From Nymphaea colorata (taxonomy: Eukaryota > Streptophyta > Magnoliopsida > Nymphaeales > Nymphaeaceae), in NCBI RefSeq assembly GCF_008831285.2, contig NC_045148.1:11514183-11578182 (forward strand): a stretch of DNA of 64,000 nt. Reading direction: 5' to 3'. Made by a program: the position numbers and the translations under genes. Each line of letters begins with the position of its first letter. Position 1 is the stretch's first letter. The notes beneath the pieces were generated by a model. The model did not search any database and was not told the origin of the DNA. It was given only the letters and a program-made list of their open reading frames with translations. Shown here in pieces: positions 11,883-24,589 of the stretch.

Positions 11883-13258
11883 ATGAGCAAGTCCAAGAAG
11901 CAACTCGCCCTAGAGGAAGCAGTCCTCGAAGAGGTTCCTCAGGGACAAGAAGAGCCCGTACAGGCGGAATAGGTAGAGGTCCAAGACCTTACTAGGCGCA
12001 TATTGAGCGTGAGTTGGTCAAAATGCACCGAGACATGGATAGACAAGAAGCCGACCGTCGGGCTGAAATGGATAGGCAGGACTTGGCCAGACAACGGGAG
12101 ATGGATGAATTTAGGAGCATGTTCAGGCTCCTCAGTGCTTCCATTAACCTGCCACTAGAAACGACCACTCCAGGTCCGGCCCCTGCAAGAAAAGACAAGG
12201 GAAAGGGCATTTTGGGTGGCCCTCCAAACTACCTCACAGACAACGAGGTAGAGCCGTGTGTTTCCCATGTAGGCACCAGCATGGAAGGTGCCAAGGCCAA
12301 CCGAATGGGTCCCCCAGGACCACCTCCAGTCGGTCCCCCATTCCGGCCACCATTTGATGAGCAACCTCGTGCCTCAACCTGTACGCAGAGGTTTGCAAAT
12401 AGCAGCCAGAATCGAACATACTACGATTCTAAGGGAGAAGAAGACGATGATGAAAGGCAGACTCCCACAGTCCGATATGAGTTTCCAAAGTTTAATGGGG
12501 AACAATTGAGAGAATGGATGTTTATGGCAGAGTGCTACTTTATGTGTCATCGCGTTCCTAGAGAAAAATGGATAGAAATGGCTGCAACCAACATGACTAG
12601 AGAAGCCACTAGTTTCTATCTTTGGCTCGTTCATAAGACTGTCGACCCAACCTTGGAGAAATTTAAGAAAAGCCTTCAACCCAGATTTGGGGATTCCACG
12701 TTTATTGACTATGATGAGGACATCAAAAACTTGGTCCAAACTACGACTGTGCAAGCCTATCAGATGCAATTTGAGAGGCTAGCCAGTATGGTACAGTGGT
12801 TAGAAAAGGCCCTCATTGGCGCTTTCAAGGGTGGAATCAAACATGAAGTCACGTTAGAAATGAAGGTACAACGCTTTGAGAGTTTAGAAGAGTGCTTTGG
12901 AATGGCCCACATATACGAGGAGAAAATAGAAGAGAGACGAGCCATGAAGAAAGCACGGAAATTTGACAAGCAGAAGAGAAGACCCTCGCACACTTCTGTT
13001 TCTCGGCATAAGGGAAACGAGATAGCTCCCTAACAAAAAGGGAGAGATTATAAGCCCAACTCTAAACCGGGCAAAGGTCCTCCAACCCGGTATCTCACAC
13101 CGAAACAAATGGAGGAATTTAGGCGCAAAGGATTGTGCTTCAGGTGTGAGGAAAAATGGAACAAGAACCACCAGTGTAAGGTTTATAATCGGGTTCAATT
13201 GGAGGATGACAGTGAGTCTAGTTCGGATAGTGACTCAAGTTCGAGCTCTAGTTATTGA
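11883..13258 (+). pseudogene. gag: gag of element 1 (broken)
   Basis: A start ATG at 11883 (MSKSKKQLALEE) is followed by a stop at 11970 and a frame change. The main frame 12014-13033 has an N-terminal charged coiled-coil-like part (DRQEADRRAEMDRQDLARQR), then the Retrotrans_gag core from about residue 155 (YEFPKFNGEQLREWMFMAEC, then FYLWLVHKTVDPTLEKFKKS, then the IGAFKGGIKHEV stretch), which forms the capsid. A TAA at 13031-13033 interrupts it; the same frame continues to a zinc knuckle at about 13130-13175 (GLCFRCEEKWNKNHQC) and then an acidic Ser-rich linker with a TGA at 13256-13258. gag and pol are in the same frame, so the ancestor probably made one Gag-Pol polyprotein. Confidence 0.85.
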
Positions 13259-13294
13259 TCCAGTTCCTCATCAGAAGAGGAAGAAGAAGTAAAA

Positions 13295-16200
13295 GTGAAG
13301 AGGCCAAACAAAAGGGCCGAGACTCCTAAAGACACAGAAAACCCTGAAAAGGAGGAGTCTTGTCATTCCCTCACCGACCCTTATAAACCGAATCCGATGC
13401 TGGTTTTTGGCCGGTTAAATGGGCACAAAATTTTGATCTTGTTACATAGCGGCACCACCAATAACTTCCTTACTGTGGAAGCAGCTGCTAGATGCAAGGC
13501 CGACCTCCAGCCGAGCAAGACCCAGACCGTGATGGTGGGTGATGGACACCGACTCAAGAGTGTACAAGAGGGCAAGGATATTGAGGTCGTAATTAAAAAG
13601 AAGACTTTCAAAATCGACCTAATAGTCGTGCCACTTGACGGAGCCGACCTAATACTTGGAATGCCTTGGATCTTTACTTTGGGAGTCATCAACTGGGATG
13701 CAAAGAACTTCAGAATGACTTTCACCCCAGACGGTGATACAGAGTCTATCACTATCGATGGACTAGCTAGCTCAACCCGTCTCAAGGCTGCTCTTAGATG
13801 CCTTACTCATGAGCAGCCAGCATGTTGGGTTATTACCTTGTCAACTGATGTCCCAGGATCAGAAGAAAACAAAGAAGAACCGATCACTACCAGAGTGCAA
13901 GCAGTGCTAGATCAGTTTCCAAAATTTTTTGACGAGCCAAAAGGCCTACCTCCAAAACGGGCCTATGATCATCGGATCATCTTAACGCAGGGTACAGAGC
14001 TTGTTAATGTCAGGCCATATCGGTATGGGCACAACCAGAAGGCGGAAATTGAGCTCCTAGTAAAGGAGATGCTCCTGAATAGCATCATCCGACTGAGTAG
14101 TAGTCCCTTCTCCTCACCAGTCCTCTTGGTGAAGAAGAAATATGATACTTGGAGATTCTGTGTTGACTACAGAGCACTCAACGAGGTTACCGTTAAGGTT
14201 TGGCATCCCGTAATAGATGAACTCCTTGACGCGTTGGCCGGCGCCACCATATTTTCTAAAATTGATCTCAGAGCCGGCTACCATCAGATCCGAATGAATG
14301 ATGAAGACGTAATGAAAACGTCCTTCCGGACGCATGATGGGCATTATGAATTTCTTGTGATGCCCTTTGGATTAACGAATGCACCTGCTACATTTCAGAG
14401 GTATATGAATGATGTATTCTGGGAGTATTTGAGAAACTGCATCCTCGTGTTCTTCGATGATATCCTGACATACAGTAAGAACAAAGAACAAAGAACAACA
14501 TCAGAAGCATCTGGAATTGCTCTACAAATTTTGAAAGAGCATCAATTGTTTGCGAAGATGTCCAAGTGTAGTTTTGGACAGTCTTCGATTGGATGCCTCG
14601 GGCATATCGTGTCCCGAGAGGGGGTTCGGGCAAACCCCAAAAAATTGCAAGCCATGAAAAAATGGCCACTGCCCAAGGATCTGAAAGGTCTCATAGGCTT
14701 CCTAGGTCTCACAGGTTATTATCGGAGGTTTATTCAAAGCTATGGAAACATCGCACAACCTCTGACACAGATGCTCAAGAAAGGAGCCTTTCAGTGGTCA
14801 GATAAGGCTAGGGCGGCCTTTGAACATTTGAAACACGCCCTTATGACTGCACCGGTACTCACCCTCCCTGAGTTCGACAAGACATTCACAGTGGAGACAG
14901 ATGCTTATGATGTTGGAGTAGGAGCTTTCCTCGGGCAAGACGGACATCTGATTGCTTATATGTCCAAGGCCCTAACCAGTAGGGCAAAGCCTCTCTCCAC
15001 ATATGATAAGGAACTTCTAGCAATCGTATTGGCCGTAAATAAATGACGGCCTTATTTAATAGGGTGCAGATTCATAGTTTGGACTAACCAGAACAGTCTC
15101 AAATACATGCTCAAACAATGAGTCTCTACCCCAAAAACTCCATCTGGGGTATGACTTTGAGATTGAGTATAAAAATGGTCCTAAAAACACGGCAGCGGAT
15201 TCCCTCTCTCATTTAACTGAGCAATTCATGACGCTTTCTGTTGTTACCACTGATTTATGGGAAAGGCTAACTGAAGAACAACAAGCCGATCAGAATTTAA
15301 GGCTAATCAAGACATCGGTTTCCCAAAATCCAGGCACAATTCCTTTGTACTCGGTTAGAGAGAACATTCTATATAGGAAGAATCGTGCAGTGATTCCTCT
15401 TGAATCCGGGCTGAAGCAGAAACTCCTACGACATTTCCATGAGCCATATCAAAGCCTTGTTTTGGTGGCAGGGTATGAAGGCTGAATTTCAGCGATACAT
15501 CCGATAATGTGTGATTTGTCAACGGGAGAAATACGAGGCCATTAAGCCTCTTGGGCATCTAAATCATCTCCCTATACCATCCAAACCATGGACCGACGTC
15601 ACCATGGACTTTATCGATGCTATGCCTCAGTCTGAAGGCAAGGAAGCAATCTTGGTGGTGGTCGATCGCCTCACAAAGTATAGTCACTTCGCGCCTTTGC
15701 CATGGTCATATCAAGGGCCTATGGTGGCCAGTGTATACCAGGAGTATGTGGGAAAACTCCACGGAATGCCTCAGTCTGTGGTATGTGATAGAGACTCCAT
15801 CTTCATGAGCACATTCTGGTAGGAATATATGAAGCTCATGGGTACCACGTTGAATTTCAGTACTGCCCATCACCCGTAGACGAACGGGCAAAGTGAGATT
15901 GTTAATCGGTCCTTAGAGACATATTTAAGGTGCTTCGTGGGAGAACGACCTAATACTTGGGTAAGATTCTTACCATGGGCCGAATGGTCATACAATACCA
16001 GTTGGCATTCATCTACCGGGATCACCCTATATGAGTGCGTTTATGGGTTCCCTCCTTCACCTATTCCACGGTACGAAGGAGGAACAATGGAAGACGACAA
16101 CATCGACTGTGAGCTGCGCACAAGGGAGGAAGTCCTTGACTCCTTCAAGCAAAATATAGCAAAAGTACAGAACCGCATGAAGCAAACATACGACAAAGGT

Positions 16201-16607
16201 CGTAAGGACCGAGAGTTTGGGGTGGGCCAGTACGTGTGGTTGAAAAGACTGCCCCTGAAGCAGAAGTTGTTGATGAGACAGCCTTATTCGAAGTTATTAC
16301 CCCGGTACTACGGGCCCTACCTAGTACTTCAGAAAATTGGGAAGGCAGCTTACAGACTAGGCCTTCCACGAGCTTCATTGGTGCACCCCGTGTTCCAGTT
16401 ACACGCCTTAAACCGCATCACGGGGAAGTACCAACATTGATAGAACAAGTGCCGGATGCACAACCTACTCCCTACCAAATTCTTAAACATCGGTATGTAC
16501 AACAGCAAGGAAGGACCAGACATGAGGTACTGGTCGAGTGGGAAGGGCCCGACAGGGGCACCTCCTGGAAGAATTTGGGACAGTTGCGCATCGCTTCCCC
16601 TCTTTAA
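13295..16607 (+). pseudogene. pol: pol of element 1: protease, RT, RNase H, integrase, chromodomain-like tail (broken)
   Basis: The frame 13295-15046 holds a pepsin-like retroviral protease in which the catalytic Asp is replaced (LLHSGTTNNF; His codon 13445-13447), then a full RT: the stretch [20 protein letters not shown], the FSKIDLRAGYHQIR region, MPFGLTNAPATFQ, the catalytic FFDD (14450-14461), thumb, and the RNase H start (VETDAYDVGVGAFL). A TGA at 15044 sits where family members have the Trp of KWRPY. RNase H continues in other frames to about 15240. Integrase follows: zinc-finger end (CVIC-type Cys at about 15513), D (TMDFIDAMPQSEGKEAILVV), D (VVCDRDSIF), E (NGQSEIVNRSLE), with TAG stops at 15820 and 15877, and C-terminus to 16440. 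A frameshifted chromodomain-like tail (RHEVLVEWEGPDRGTSWKN) ends at 16607. It cannot make an active polyprotein. Confidence 0.9.
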
Positions 16608-16629
16608 ACGCTCGAGGATGAGCTCAATT

Positions 16630-16644
16630 TAAAAATGGAGGATC
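16630..16644 (+). other. Polypurine tract of element 1
   Basis: AAAAATGGAGGATC lies directly before the 3' LTR, the place where plus-strand DNA synthesis is primed. The GGATC just before the LTR is also found before the 3' LTR of element 2. Confidence 0.6.
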
Positions 16645-19590
16645 TGTTACGAACCCCCTTGTAGGTTGAACCCCAGACGAGGCAGAACAAGCCGAACCCA
16701 ACAGAAGAAAGTGCAAAGCATCAGACATGTGGGCTCAGAGCTTAGTTGACGATCCCAAGGAGGTTAAAGGAGCACCAGAACCGGTTGCAGTGGGTGGAGC
16801 GGGTGGAGCAACAAGGTCCAGGTGCGTGCTTGAACCGAAAGATCCTCAAGGTTTTCCTGAGCTAGTTGTTGGACTCACCAAGCTAGATAAGCCTGAACCC
16901 ATCGCGAGTCCAGTCCCTCGGTCCCTTGAGGCGGTCTAAGGCCAAACGTCTTAGGCAAATGGCTAAATCACTCAGACTTGGCTCTTGACCCAAATCCGAA
17001 GTGCGGGCGGATCCCCGCACAAGGTCCCCACCCTAGGCTCACAAGGCTCAGGGGCGGTCTATTTTACTTGGGCACTAGGCCCGCTTTCATACTTAGTCAT
17101 TTTGCTTTGGGCTCATTTTTACTTATGCATTTTGGATTTCGGATTGGGTTTTGCTATTGTAAATAGGAGCGGATTCAAACTCCAAATGTAATTGGGTTTT
17201 GGGTAGAGGAACCGGCTCGATGCATGTGACCCGGTCCACATTTGAAATGTATATGTTGATTTGGATCCAAGTGTAAACTATACTTTTTTTATTAAGAAAG
17301 TTCATTTGAACGAATTGACTCTCTCTCCTCTCTCGAACCCTTCCATCTCTCTCTCTCTCACATCCCCTCTCACGAGCGGTGTTCTCCTTCCCCCGTTGCA
17401 CCCCCTCCCCGCGTGGTGCTCCCCTATCCACCCGAATCCCTTTGGTGATCAACCGGCGTCCTCACGTGGCGAAGGCTTCATCTTCTTCAACCCGACGGCC
17501 CCTCCTCTTTCTCCTAATCTCATCTTCAGTCTACCTCAACCCCTCGGCCCAAGGATCAATGGCAAGGACTTCTCCACGGCTCCGGCCGTGAAGGCGGCTC
17601 CCTTGACCACGGTGTACCCCGCAAGCATTCAAATGTGATTTCGGTGCCAACCCCCAAGAAGGTTGAAAGATTGAGTCACTATCGGGAAGATTGAAGACGG
17701 TGACGGCTTCAATATCGACGGCTTAACCAGGTTGGTACTTTGGATTTTGGTTGAGTTTCACGTCGGTTTGGTTTTGTTATCTTGGGCGCCTCCCCCGCGG
17801 GTTTGGTCTCTTGCTCGGCATACCCGAGTGTTAGGTCACGATTCGTACGGTGTCCCTGCCTACAAACAACTTCCTCTCCACTTGGAATCTTCCTCCAACA
17901 TCTTGGTACTCACCCAAGCTATGGGAAGAAAACCGGGCGTCGTTTTGAGGCATATAAGCCATCAAAACCACTTCCGGCAATCTAAGGAGAACTCAGATTC
18001 CAGCAATCAAAATCTTAGTAAAACATCAAGTTCTGGACGAGATCTCTGTTCGAAGAATACCCAAACGAATCCCCATTGGAAGAAGATCAACATACTCGAT
18101 TTTGGGCTTAATCGGACAACAATAGGCGAAAACGGCTCTCACCGGAAAAGCTTCAAGTTCCGGTCGCCACTGCAACTTCCGGTCGCCGCTGCAACTTCTG
18201 GCCAACAAGGACAGTTCTGCCCTCCTTATCGTGAAGTCACATTCAGTTTTGTGAAGGGAATTGTGATCAAAGCCGCGAGAAAAGAAACCCTAGCCGCCGG
18301 CACGTGTGCGAGCTCGAACCTTAGCCGCCGGCACGTGTGCGAGCTCGAACCTTAGCCGTCGGTCCTAATCGGGTAAGTCTTCCTTGGCCCAATCTCTGCC
18401 CTCCGTTTTGCCAAGTGTTAGCCATCCAGCCACGTGTCAGCCCCAGCTCACCTAGTTCCTGGCTGAGATCCCATTCGGATCACGTGTCCAATGTTTTTGG
18501 CAAACATCCTAGCCGCGTCATATCTCCTTCCTTATCGGTGCACTTTCGGTGGAGGTCAACCCTAACCCGAAGCTCACCTCGTCCATCCATCTCACCACGT
18601 GTCTCCATCAGCCAGCTCCCATCACCACATCATCCGCTAGCTCACCCTTGGCGTATCCCAGCTGGTCCCACACATCTCCACGCGGCAGCCACGCAGGCTT
18701 CACGCGGATTTGCCTTCCACGTCCACGCGTTTTCTTCCTATTGTTTTGGTAACCCCTAACGTGTCATCCTTAGCCTTCCTACTTTGTCTCCAGCCGATCT
18801 CCACCCAATCCTTAGCCAAATCCCGCATCATCCCCTAGCCCAACATCTTCTCCACGTGCCATCATCTCAGCCAACGAGAGATATTGAGAGAATCATTTGG
18901 GCTCACACCCAAATCCCCTTGATCTCGTCTGATCCTTCTTCCAACTCTTTAGGAAAGAAGAGATCTACCTTGTCGCTAGACTCTCCTCTAGCGCCCTCTC
19001 TAGTAACCCTAGATCTTGCCACGTGGCAAGCATCCGGGGCTCCCTCCTTGGCATAACCAGCCAAGGCTAAACCCTAGCCTCCTTAGCCGCCTCCATCCCC
19101 TTAGGCAAATCCCCTAAATTTCAGCCTTGCTCCTAAACCGACAACTTCCTTGTTGTCTTAGCCCACTTAGGAATATCTCAGCCGCCGCCCACCTCTCCTC
19201 TTCTAAGCCAAACCCTAGAAGTCCCGAGCTTAACTCACGGGACCCACTTCACCTATCTCCTCGGACCCATCTTGACTTGCTCTGCACCTAGTTAAACCTA
19301 ACCCCCTTAGTCAACCCGTCTCCCTCCTTGGTCAATCTTGACCTACCCGAGCCTAGTGCTTGCACTTAAGCCTCACCTTATTGAGCCTACCGACTAGTTA
19401 GGTCACCCATTTCCCCGCCTAAGCCCATCTCTTCCCAGCTGACCCGATCCTTAGCCTCTCTTTACTAGACCAGCCTACCCATAGAGCCCACTCATCCCGA
19501 ACTAAACCGAGCCTTAGTTAGGCCTAGGTCTAGTCGGTAAGCTAGCTCACTTGCTAGTCTCCCTAGCCTCTCTCTCGGCCACCTCCCTAC
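16645..19590 (+). repeat. 3' LTR of element 1 (truncated)
   Basis: It begins TGTTACGAACC and follows the 5' LTR with scattered substitutions and small indels until about 19590, where similarity stops abruptly. About 960 bp of the LTR end is missing. It carries a 31-bp duplication (18292-18353) not present in the 5' LTR. Confidence 0.88.
18292..18353. repeat. 31-bp perfect tandem duplication private to the 3' LTR
   Basis: The unit starting AGCCGCCGGCACGTGTGCGA occurs at 18292 and 18323. The 5' LTR has one diverged unit at the matching place (about 9199-9230). Each unit carries a CACGTG. Confidence 0.9.
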
Positions 19591-21045
19591 TCCTAGCAAC
19601 CCTTCATCACACCTGAGGTTGGCCGAGAGAGCAGGCATGAAGACAAAGCACAATGTCCAGCCATAGCCAAAGAGCTTGTGAGGCAAGGCCAGCCACAGTT
19701 GACAACTTGAAGGGCCCGACCTAAGCTAAGAAGGGATGCTGGGCATAGCCAAGAGCCAGCATCCCGAGCACAGGCCCTGTTGGCACTGGCGGAGTATCCG
19801 AGATGGGCTCAACCATGCTAGGTGGCATGGCCAACCTTATATTGAGCATAGTCTACCCCAACCACAAAGGAGAATGGGTTATTGCTGGCCATGGTCGAGC
19901 CAGGGTTGGCAATGGACATAGCATGGCCAAGCACTTCAAGCAGGCATGGTGATACGACCTAGGCCGTCTCAGCTTTACTAGTGACATCACGCCGCGCCAA
20001 GGGAGATGAGGGTTCCTCTTCATGGCCAAAAGTGAGGTTAGCTAGCCTCAAAGCCCGGCCATGAAGGCCCGAACACCGAATACCTTGTGGCCCCTCCTTG
20101 CCTTTGGTAGCTCACACACCACTAGACAAGGCGGGGTGGTCCCTGCATGGCCCGCACTTGGCTAATCCAGGGCAAAAATACAACAAAAACAAACCACCCG
20201 GGCATCCACATAGAGATCTCGCCAAAAGACATTCAGCCACACTGACTAAATGTCCATACATGGCGGGCCACAACAGGCACCTGCCCATGGGTGCCATCCT
20301 CTTAGGGATGTGGCAGCAACCCATGTGGCCTTGGGTCCCAACACTTGGCTAGACATGGCCAGGACCTCAAGTGCCTTCAGCTAAGAGGCACACACCCTTG
20401 ACCATGTCATTTCAAGAGAACAACCTACACCAATAGCCTCCATAGCCGACAAGTATGTTGTTCAGTCTTGAAGGACTATCAATACCATCCGAGCGAAGAA
20501 ACGACCCAAGCCCTTGTAGCCGAGAGATCTTTATGTCATGACCAAGTGAAACAGGATCATGCCGAGCGCAAGGGGGCTAATGGCCATGAACCCTACCAAG
20601 GGTTACTCAATTGGGTGCAAGCAGAGGCTGCCAGGCATGGCAGCACCACTCCAGCCACGTTACCACTTTGCATGCTTACAGTTCGCACACTCAGAGGACC
20701 ACAACCCTACACCATGTCTTCAGCTTCAGCACTTAGAGAGCTACAACCATCTGAAACATCCTCACCACCACCACCAGTTATAGACGAAGGAGATCTTTTA
20801 GCCCAGCCCAGCAGTCCGAACCAGCACCTAGTTCACTCCACGTTCTCACACCGAGAAGCGCCCAACAAAGGAGACAACGGAATAGACCTGTGCGGCAGGT
20901 TTGGGACACCTGCGCATAGGAGCAGGAGGTTCCGCTCCAAATCTACCCAGCTGAAAAAGTTTTCAAAAACTTCTACAGCGGATCAGTCTGAGCCTTTCTG
21001 GGCTGGACCCGACCTAGGCCCAGCCGATTTCGCACCCAACCCTCC

Positions 21046-21053
21046 TTTAAATA
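21046..21053 (+). promoter_or_regulatory. TATA-like box in the element 3 LTR
   Basis: TTTAAATA follows a GC-rich stretch and precedes a stretch without coding features (GTTTTGTGTAATCC). Position in the LTR fits a retrotransposon promoter. No direct evidence of use. Confidence 0.4.
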
Positions 21054-21898
21054 CTTAAGGATGTTTAGGATTAGGGTTAAGTTTTGTGTAATCCTCATTT
21101 TCGTTAAGAGCAAGAGCTCTCTTGTAACTGTGCAACAACACCTCTCTCTGGTAGCAACCGAGCATCAAAAATACAATACCGACATAGGTTTTTTAGGTTG
21201 TCCTCCTCCCCCTTTCCACAACTAGGACGTGGTTCTTTCTAGCTTTGAGGGTACATTACGTCGCCAAAGCCCCTACAACCCTTGGGAGCAGCTAGACGTG
21301 GTTCTCCTTGCTGTTTCTATTAGTTGGGTGTTTCTGCATCATGGTTTTCTATAGCAGAACTTGTCTAGCCATCCGATTGACCTGAAACAACATGACCATC
21401 AACTATAACGTAGAACTTTCCACCCCCGACAACAATCTAACTCTCCGAGGTTGCCCTTCCTTCACCAACACGGTCCAAACGCATAGCCCCTAACAACGTT
21501 GGAGTCAGGTATCTTCTGCCCTCAAACCTGTAGAAGAATATACATCACCGTGGAACAGCTTTTATCCATGCAATAGCTGAAACGTCACTCCAGTTCCAAA
21601 ACACTTATTCAAAGAGTAGTAGCCCATCGAAATGACTCCATTCCTTCCTGAAGAGTTCTGTCACCAATTGGAGCTGCGTCTGAACCAGGACGAGCACTTC
21701 CCATCTTCGTGAGAGCCGGCTTATCAGACCCCCTGTTTGATCCCCATGTGGTAAATGCATTGACTTCTTCCCCTTCAGGTTTCCATTTCGTGTATGTTCT
21801 TGACTACTGCTTGTGTGTCAACTCGTGGACGGAGAGGAAGCTGTGGAACAAGGCCTGTTGCTGCCGCCTCCTACATCTTAGCACTGACCGCAACTAAG

Positions 21899-21903
21899 GT
21901 TTC
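21899..21903. repeat. Target site duplication of element 2, left copy
   Basis: GTTTC directly before the 5' LTR; identical to 32003-32007. Confidence 0.9.
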
Positions 21904-24529
21904 TGATATGGGCCAGCTTAGGAGCCCGACGAGAGACGAGGCCGACGATGCCGAGAGACGGCGAGCCACACCAGCCATGCGCCGAGGGAGTGCAGTGACA
22001 CTCCCTTTGCCGCCCAAAGGCCGAGTGAGGCTAGCAGAGGAGACGGCCACCCCAGGTGCATTGCACCCCGCAGTGCCAGATCGTGATGAGAGGGGCTGTG
22101 GATCGTCTACCAGGGCAGGCAGTGCCAGCGCCGAGGGACGCTGAAAGTGGCCTATATTGGCCGAAGGCGGTGTCGAGAGACGTAGGCCAGCAGATGCCGA
22201 GGGGGCATTGAGCGTAAAAGGCGCTGGGTTTACGAGCCGCGTAGGGCAGGAGCCCATTGTCAAGGCTGGTATTATTTTCTGTGAGGCTAACCCTTCTTGC
22301 AGTCAGGCGAGTGAGGAGTCAGGGACGAGTGGTTCCAAGGAGTGGAGGAACCAGTCGAGCATGAGACAGAGGCAAATGGAGGACGCCCAGCCCACCGAGA
22401 CGCATGAGGAGAGGGCCACCCTGGCCAAGATGGGGTGAAGGGGTTTCCACCCTAGCCGAGCTTCACGGCAGATACCCAGCCCAAGCAGTGAGTGTGTTTT
22501 GACTCAGTTGACTGACCGACTCGGTCATGTTTATTATTTGTATGTACTTTATGCTTGTGTATTCTATTGGTATGTAATGTATCGGTAAGCATGAACATCT
22601 GCGTGTAATGGATCATCTATTGAACATGAATGTTATGAGAATCTTTTTCTCATTCTCTTTCTTCCACCCGTGAGGGTTTCTTCTCTTCAACCAGCGAGGG
22701 TTTCTTCCTCTTCCACCCAAGAGGGTCTCTTCTTCTACTTCCTCTTCCTCTCCTTCTTCTTCTTCCTCTACTTCATCTTCTTCCTGGTGTCCGTTCCTTT
22801 GACGCCATCCAAACCTCATCCGAACTTCCCTAGCCATGGAAGGCACAACTAAGGTGGTTCCCATTGACTACTGTGAGGGGCCTCGCTGCTGCACATAGGA
22901 AACAGCCAGAGGAGCGTGCCGCGATTACCGGTTCCTATTGCAAACCCATCCTACCGCCCATACACCTCTGCTCTTCCCCACATAGCGCCAATCTGAGAAG
23001 ATCCTTCAGCAATCGGACGCCACAGTCACCTTCTACACGGCCTAGAGATGATCTGGACCAAAATGGAGGAGGATTCAATGGTGGATGATTGAGAAATCCA
23101 CCCATGCCGGAATCTGGGGCACATAGGCGACGACTTCCAGCTAAATCCGCCAATCCGGTGGCAGTGACCCCAATCTTCGTCTGAAAATTAGTGAAAACCC
23201 CACCAACGGTGATCTGTTTTTCCCTTAACATCTCCTTTGTGTTGATTTTGATCTTTCCTAGCTGTTTGAGCTGGATTTACCCTTGCTGTCTACTGACATC
23301 GCATGGAGGAGCTCGTGGTGGCCTTGCTCTATTCTGGAGCTGCCTACGACGGGTGACAATCCAGCCCCTTCTCTCCACAATGACTGGCTCTTAGGGGGCT
23401 CCATTTGATTCCATCCTTTGGGCATCCCTTCCTAATCATCCCAGCTAGCTTCAATCCAAATTTCAGCTTCATCTGAGATTTAGGTGATTTTTGGTGAATT
23501 TTTGAAGATTCAGCTTCCCCTGTCCTGAGACAGAACCTGAAACTCATCCATTGCCTATATCAGCCAGGCACCTTCACCAGAGCTTCGACTTTGATAGAAG
23601 ACTCCTTAGAAGCTCAGATTTGGGGTGTCAGTTCATAACCATCTGGAGGAGTCATGACATGAATTTCAGCGCGTTCGGAGTCCTACACGAATTTTGGCGA
23701 TTTTTAGAGTGCGGAGTGCTCCTGCAAACGCCTGTGAAACAAGGACCTCATTTGCATGGTGGAGGAGGAGAAGCTTGGAGCATTAGGTGCCCAGCAGCGC
23801 GCATGCACTGGCGTTAATCGGTGCTTGCCTCACCCCAAACACGTCTGCTGTTGGGGTTAACCTGATTATCTGGTGATGCTTCTCCACTTGGGCGATTTAA
23901 ATCTTTTGCTCTTTACTTTTTCGGTGATTGCCCTGTTTATTTGTGTAGAGGGACCATTAAGGATGCTGGTAGTGACGAGGAGCAGATTGACACCTTCCCT
24001 CACACAACAGGAGTGTTGGATGCCGAGGACCTGATTTTTTGTCCTCGGTAGAGAGGGTTGGACTTGCTCCAGCCAAGTTCGCCTCGACTCACCCTATAGA
24101 GCGTGGGCGGGTTTTACTGCTTTTAGCCTTGCCAGACCGGTTCGTGGCTGACAGGGTTTCCTCCGAGCATCTTGGCTGAAGACATGAACCCGAGCTGTGT
24201 ACCATCCTATTGGTGTGGGGGTTGGTTTGCACGACTCCTAGGCATGCATAGCATTGTTTGCTGAGTGAGGCTTGAGGGACAATTTGTACGCTGCGCTTGT
24301 AAGGCCTGAAACCATCATGTTGTAGTAGGTTCAGACCTAGTGTAGCTTGGGGGAAAAGCCCTTACTTGTACCACTTTCCTTGGAAATTTTGTTGGGTCTG
24401 TTTCCAACAGGGTAGAACTCTTTACTTAGTACTACCGAAGCATCCTTGAAGAGATCTTTGGAGGTTGGGGCGACAGTACAGGCAGTGACTTCGGCGGTAG
24501 TTTGTAGCGCCTTAGGGACCGTCCTACCA
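21904..24529 (+). repeat. 5' LTR of element 2 (2626 bp)
   Basis: It begins TGATATGGGCC and ends CCGTCCTACCA. It aligns along its length with 29338-32002. It contains a pyrimidine-rich stretch with three related CACCC(R)(A/T)GAGGGTTTCTTC-like units (about 22665-22735) and a CT-rich run (about 22735-22790). Confidence 0.93.
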
Positions 24530-24531
24530 GT

Positions 24532-24543
24532 TGGTATCAGAGC
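24532..24543 (+). other. Primer-binding site of element 2
   Basis: TGGTATCAGAGC is identical to the first 12 bases of the plant initiator tRNA-Met primer-binding sequence, two bases after the LTR. Confidence 0.92.
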
Positions 24544-24589
24544 GACTTTAGGGAGCAGATTTTCGGGGTATTACCAGTTGGTTGGGTCA

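Larger units (their letters stand above)
7550..19590 (+). mobile_element. Ty3/gypsy LTR retrotransposon, element 1 (3' end truncated)
   Basis: Order is 5' LTR (7550-11424), tRNA-iMet-type primer-binding site, gag, protease, RT, RNase H, integrase, chromodomain-like tail, polypurine tract, 3' LTR. This order (integrase after RNase H) defines Ty3/gypsy, and the chromodomain-like tail points to a chromovirus. The 3' LTR loses similarity to the 5' LTR at about 19590, the equivalent of about 10467 in the 5' copy, so about 960 bp of its 3' end is missing. All coding parts carry stops or shifts. Because the right end is lost, a target duplication cannot be tested; the left flank is GTTTC. Confidence 0.9.
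19591..21903 (+). repeat. Left part of the 5' LTR of element 3
   Basis: No known domain is present, although an open frame of 196 codons (20468-21058) runs through it. A TATA-like TTTAAATA lies at 21046-21053, followed by a CT-rich, leader-like sequence, as expected for the U3/R part of a long LTR. It ends at GTTTC (21899-21903), the duplicated target of element 2. The exact LTR start could not be placed. Confidence 0.55.

Noticed and set aside
17732-18355. 207-codon open frame in the 3' LTR of element 1
   Set aside because: The 5' LTR counterpart is interrupted, the frame has no known domain, and it crosses the 31-bp duplication.
20468-21058. 196-codon open frame in the element 3 LTR
   Set aside because: No domain; it lies within LTR sequence just before a TATA-like box. 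Kept as LTR.
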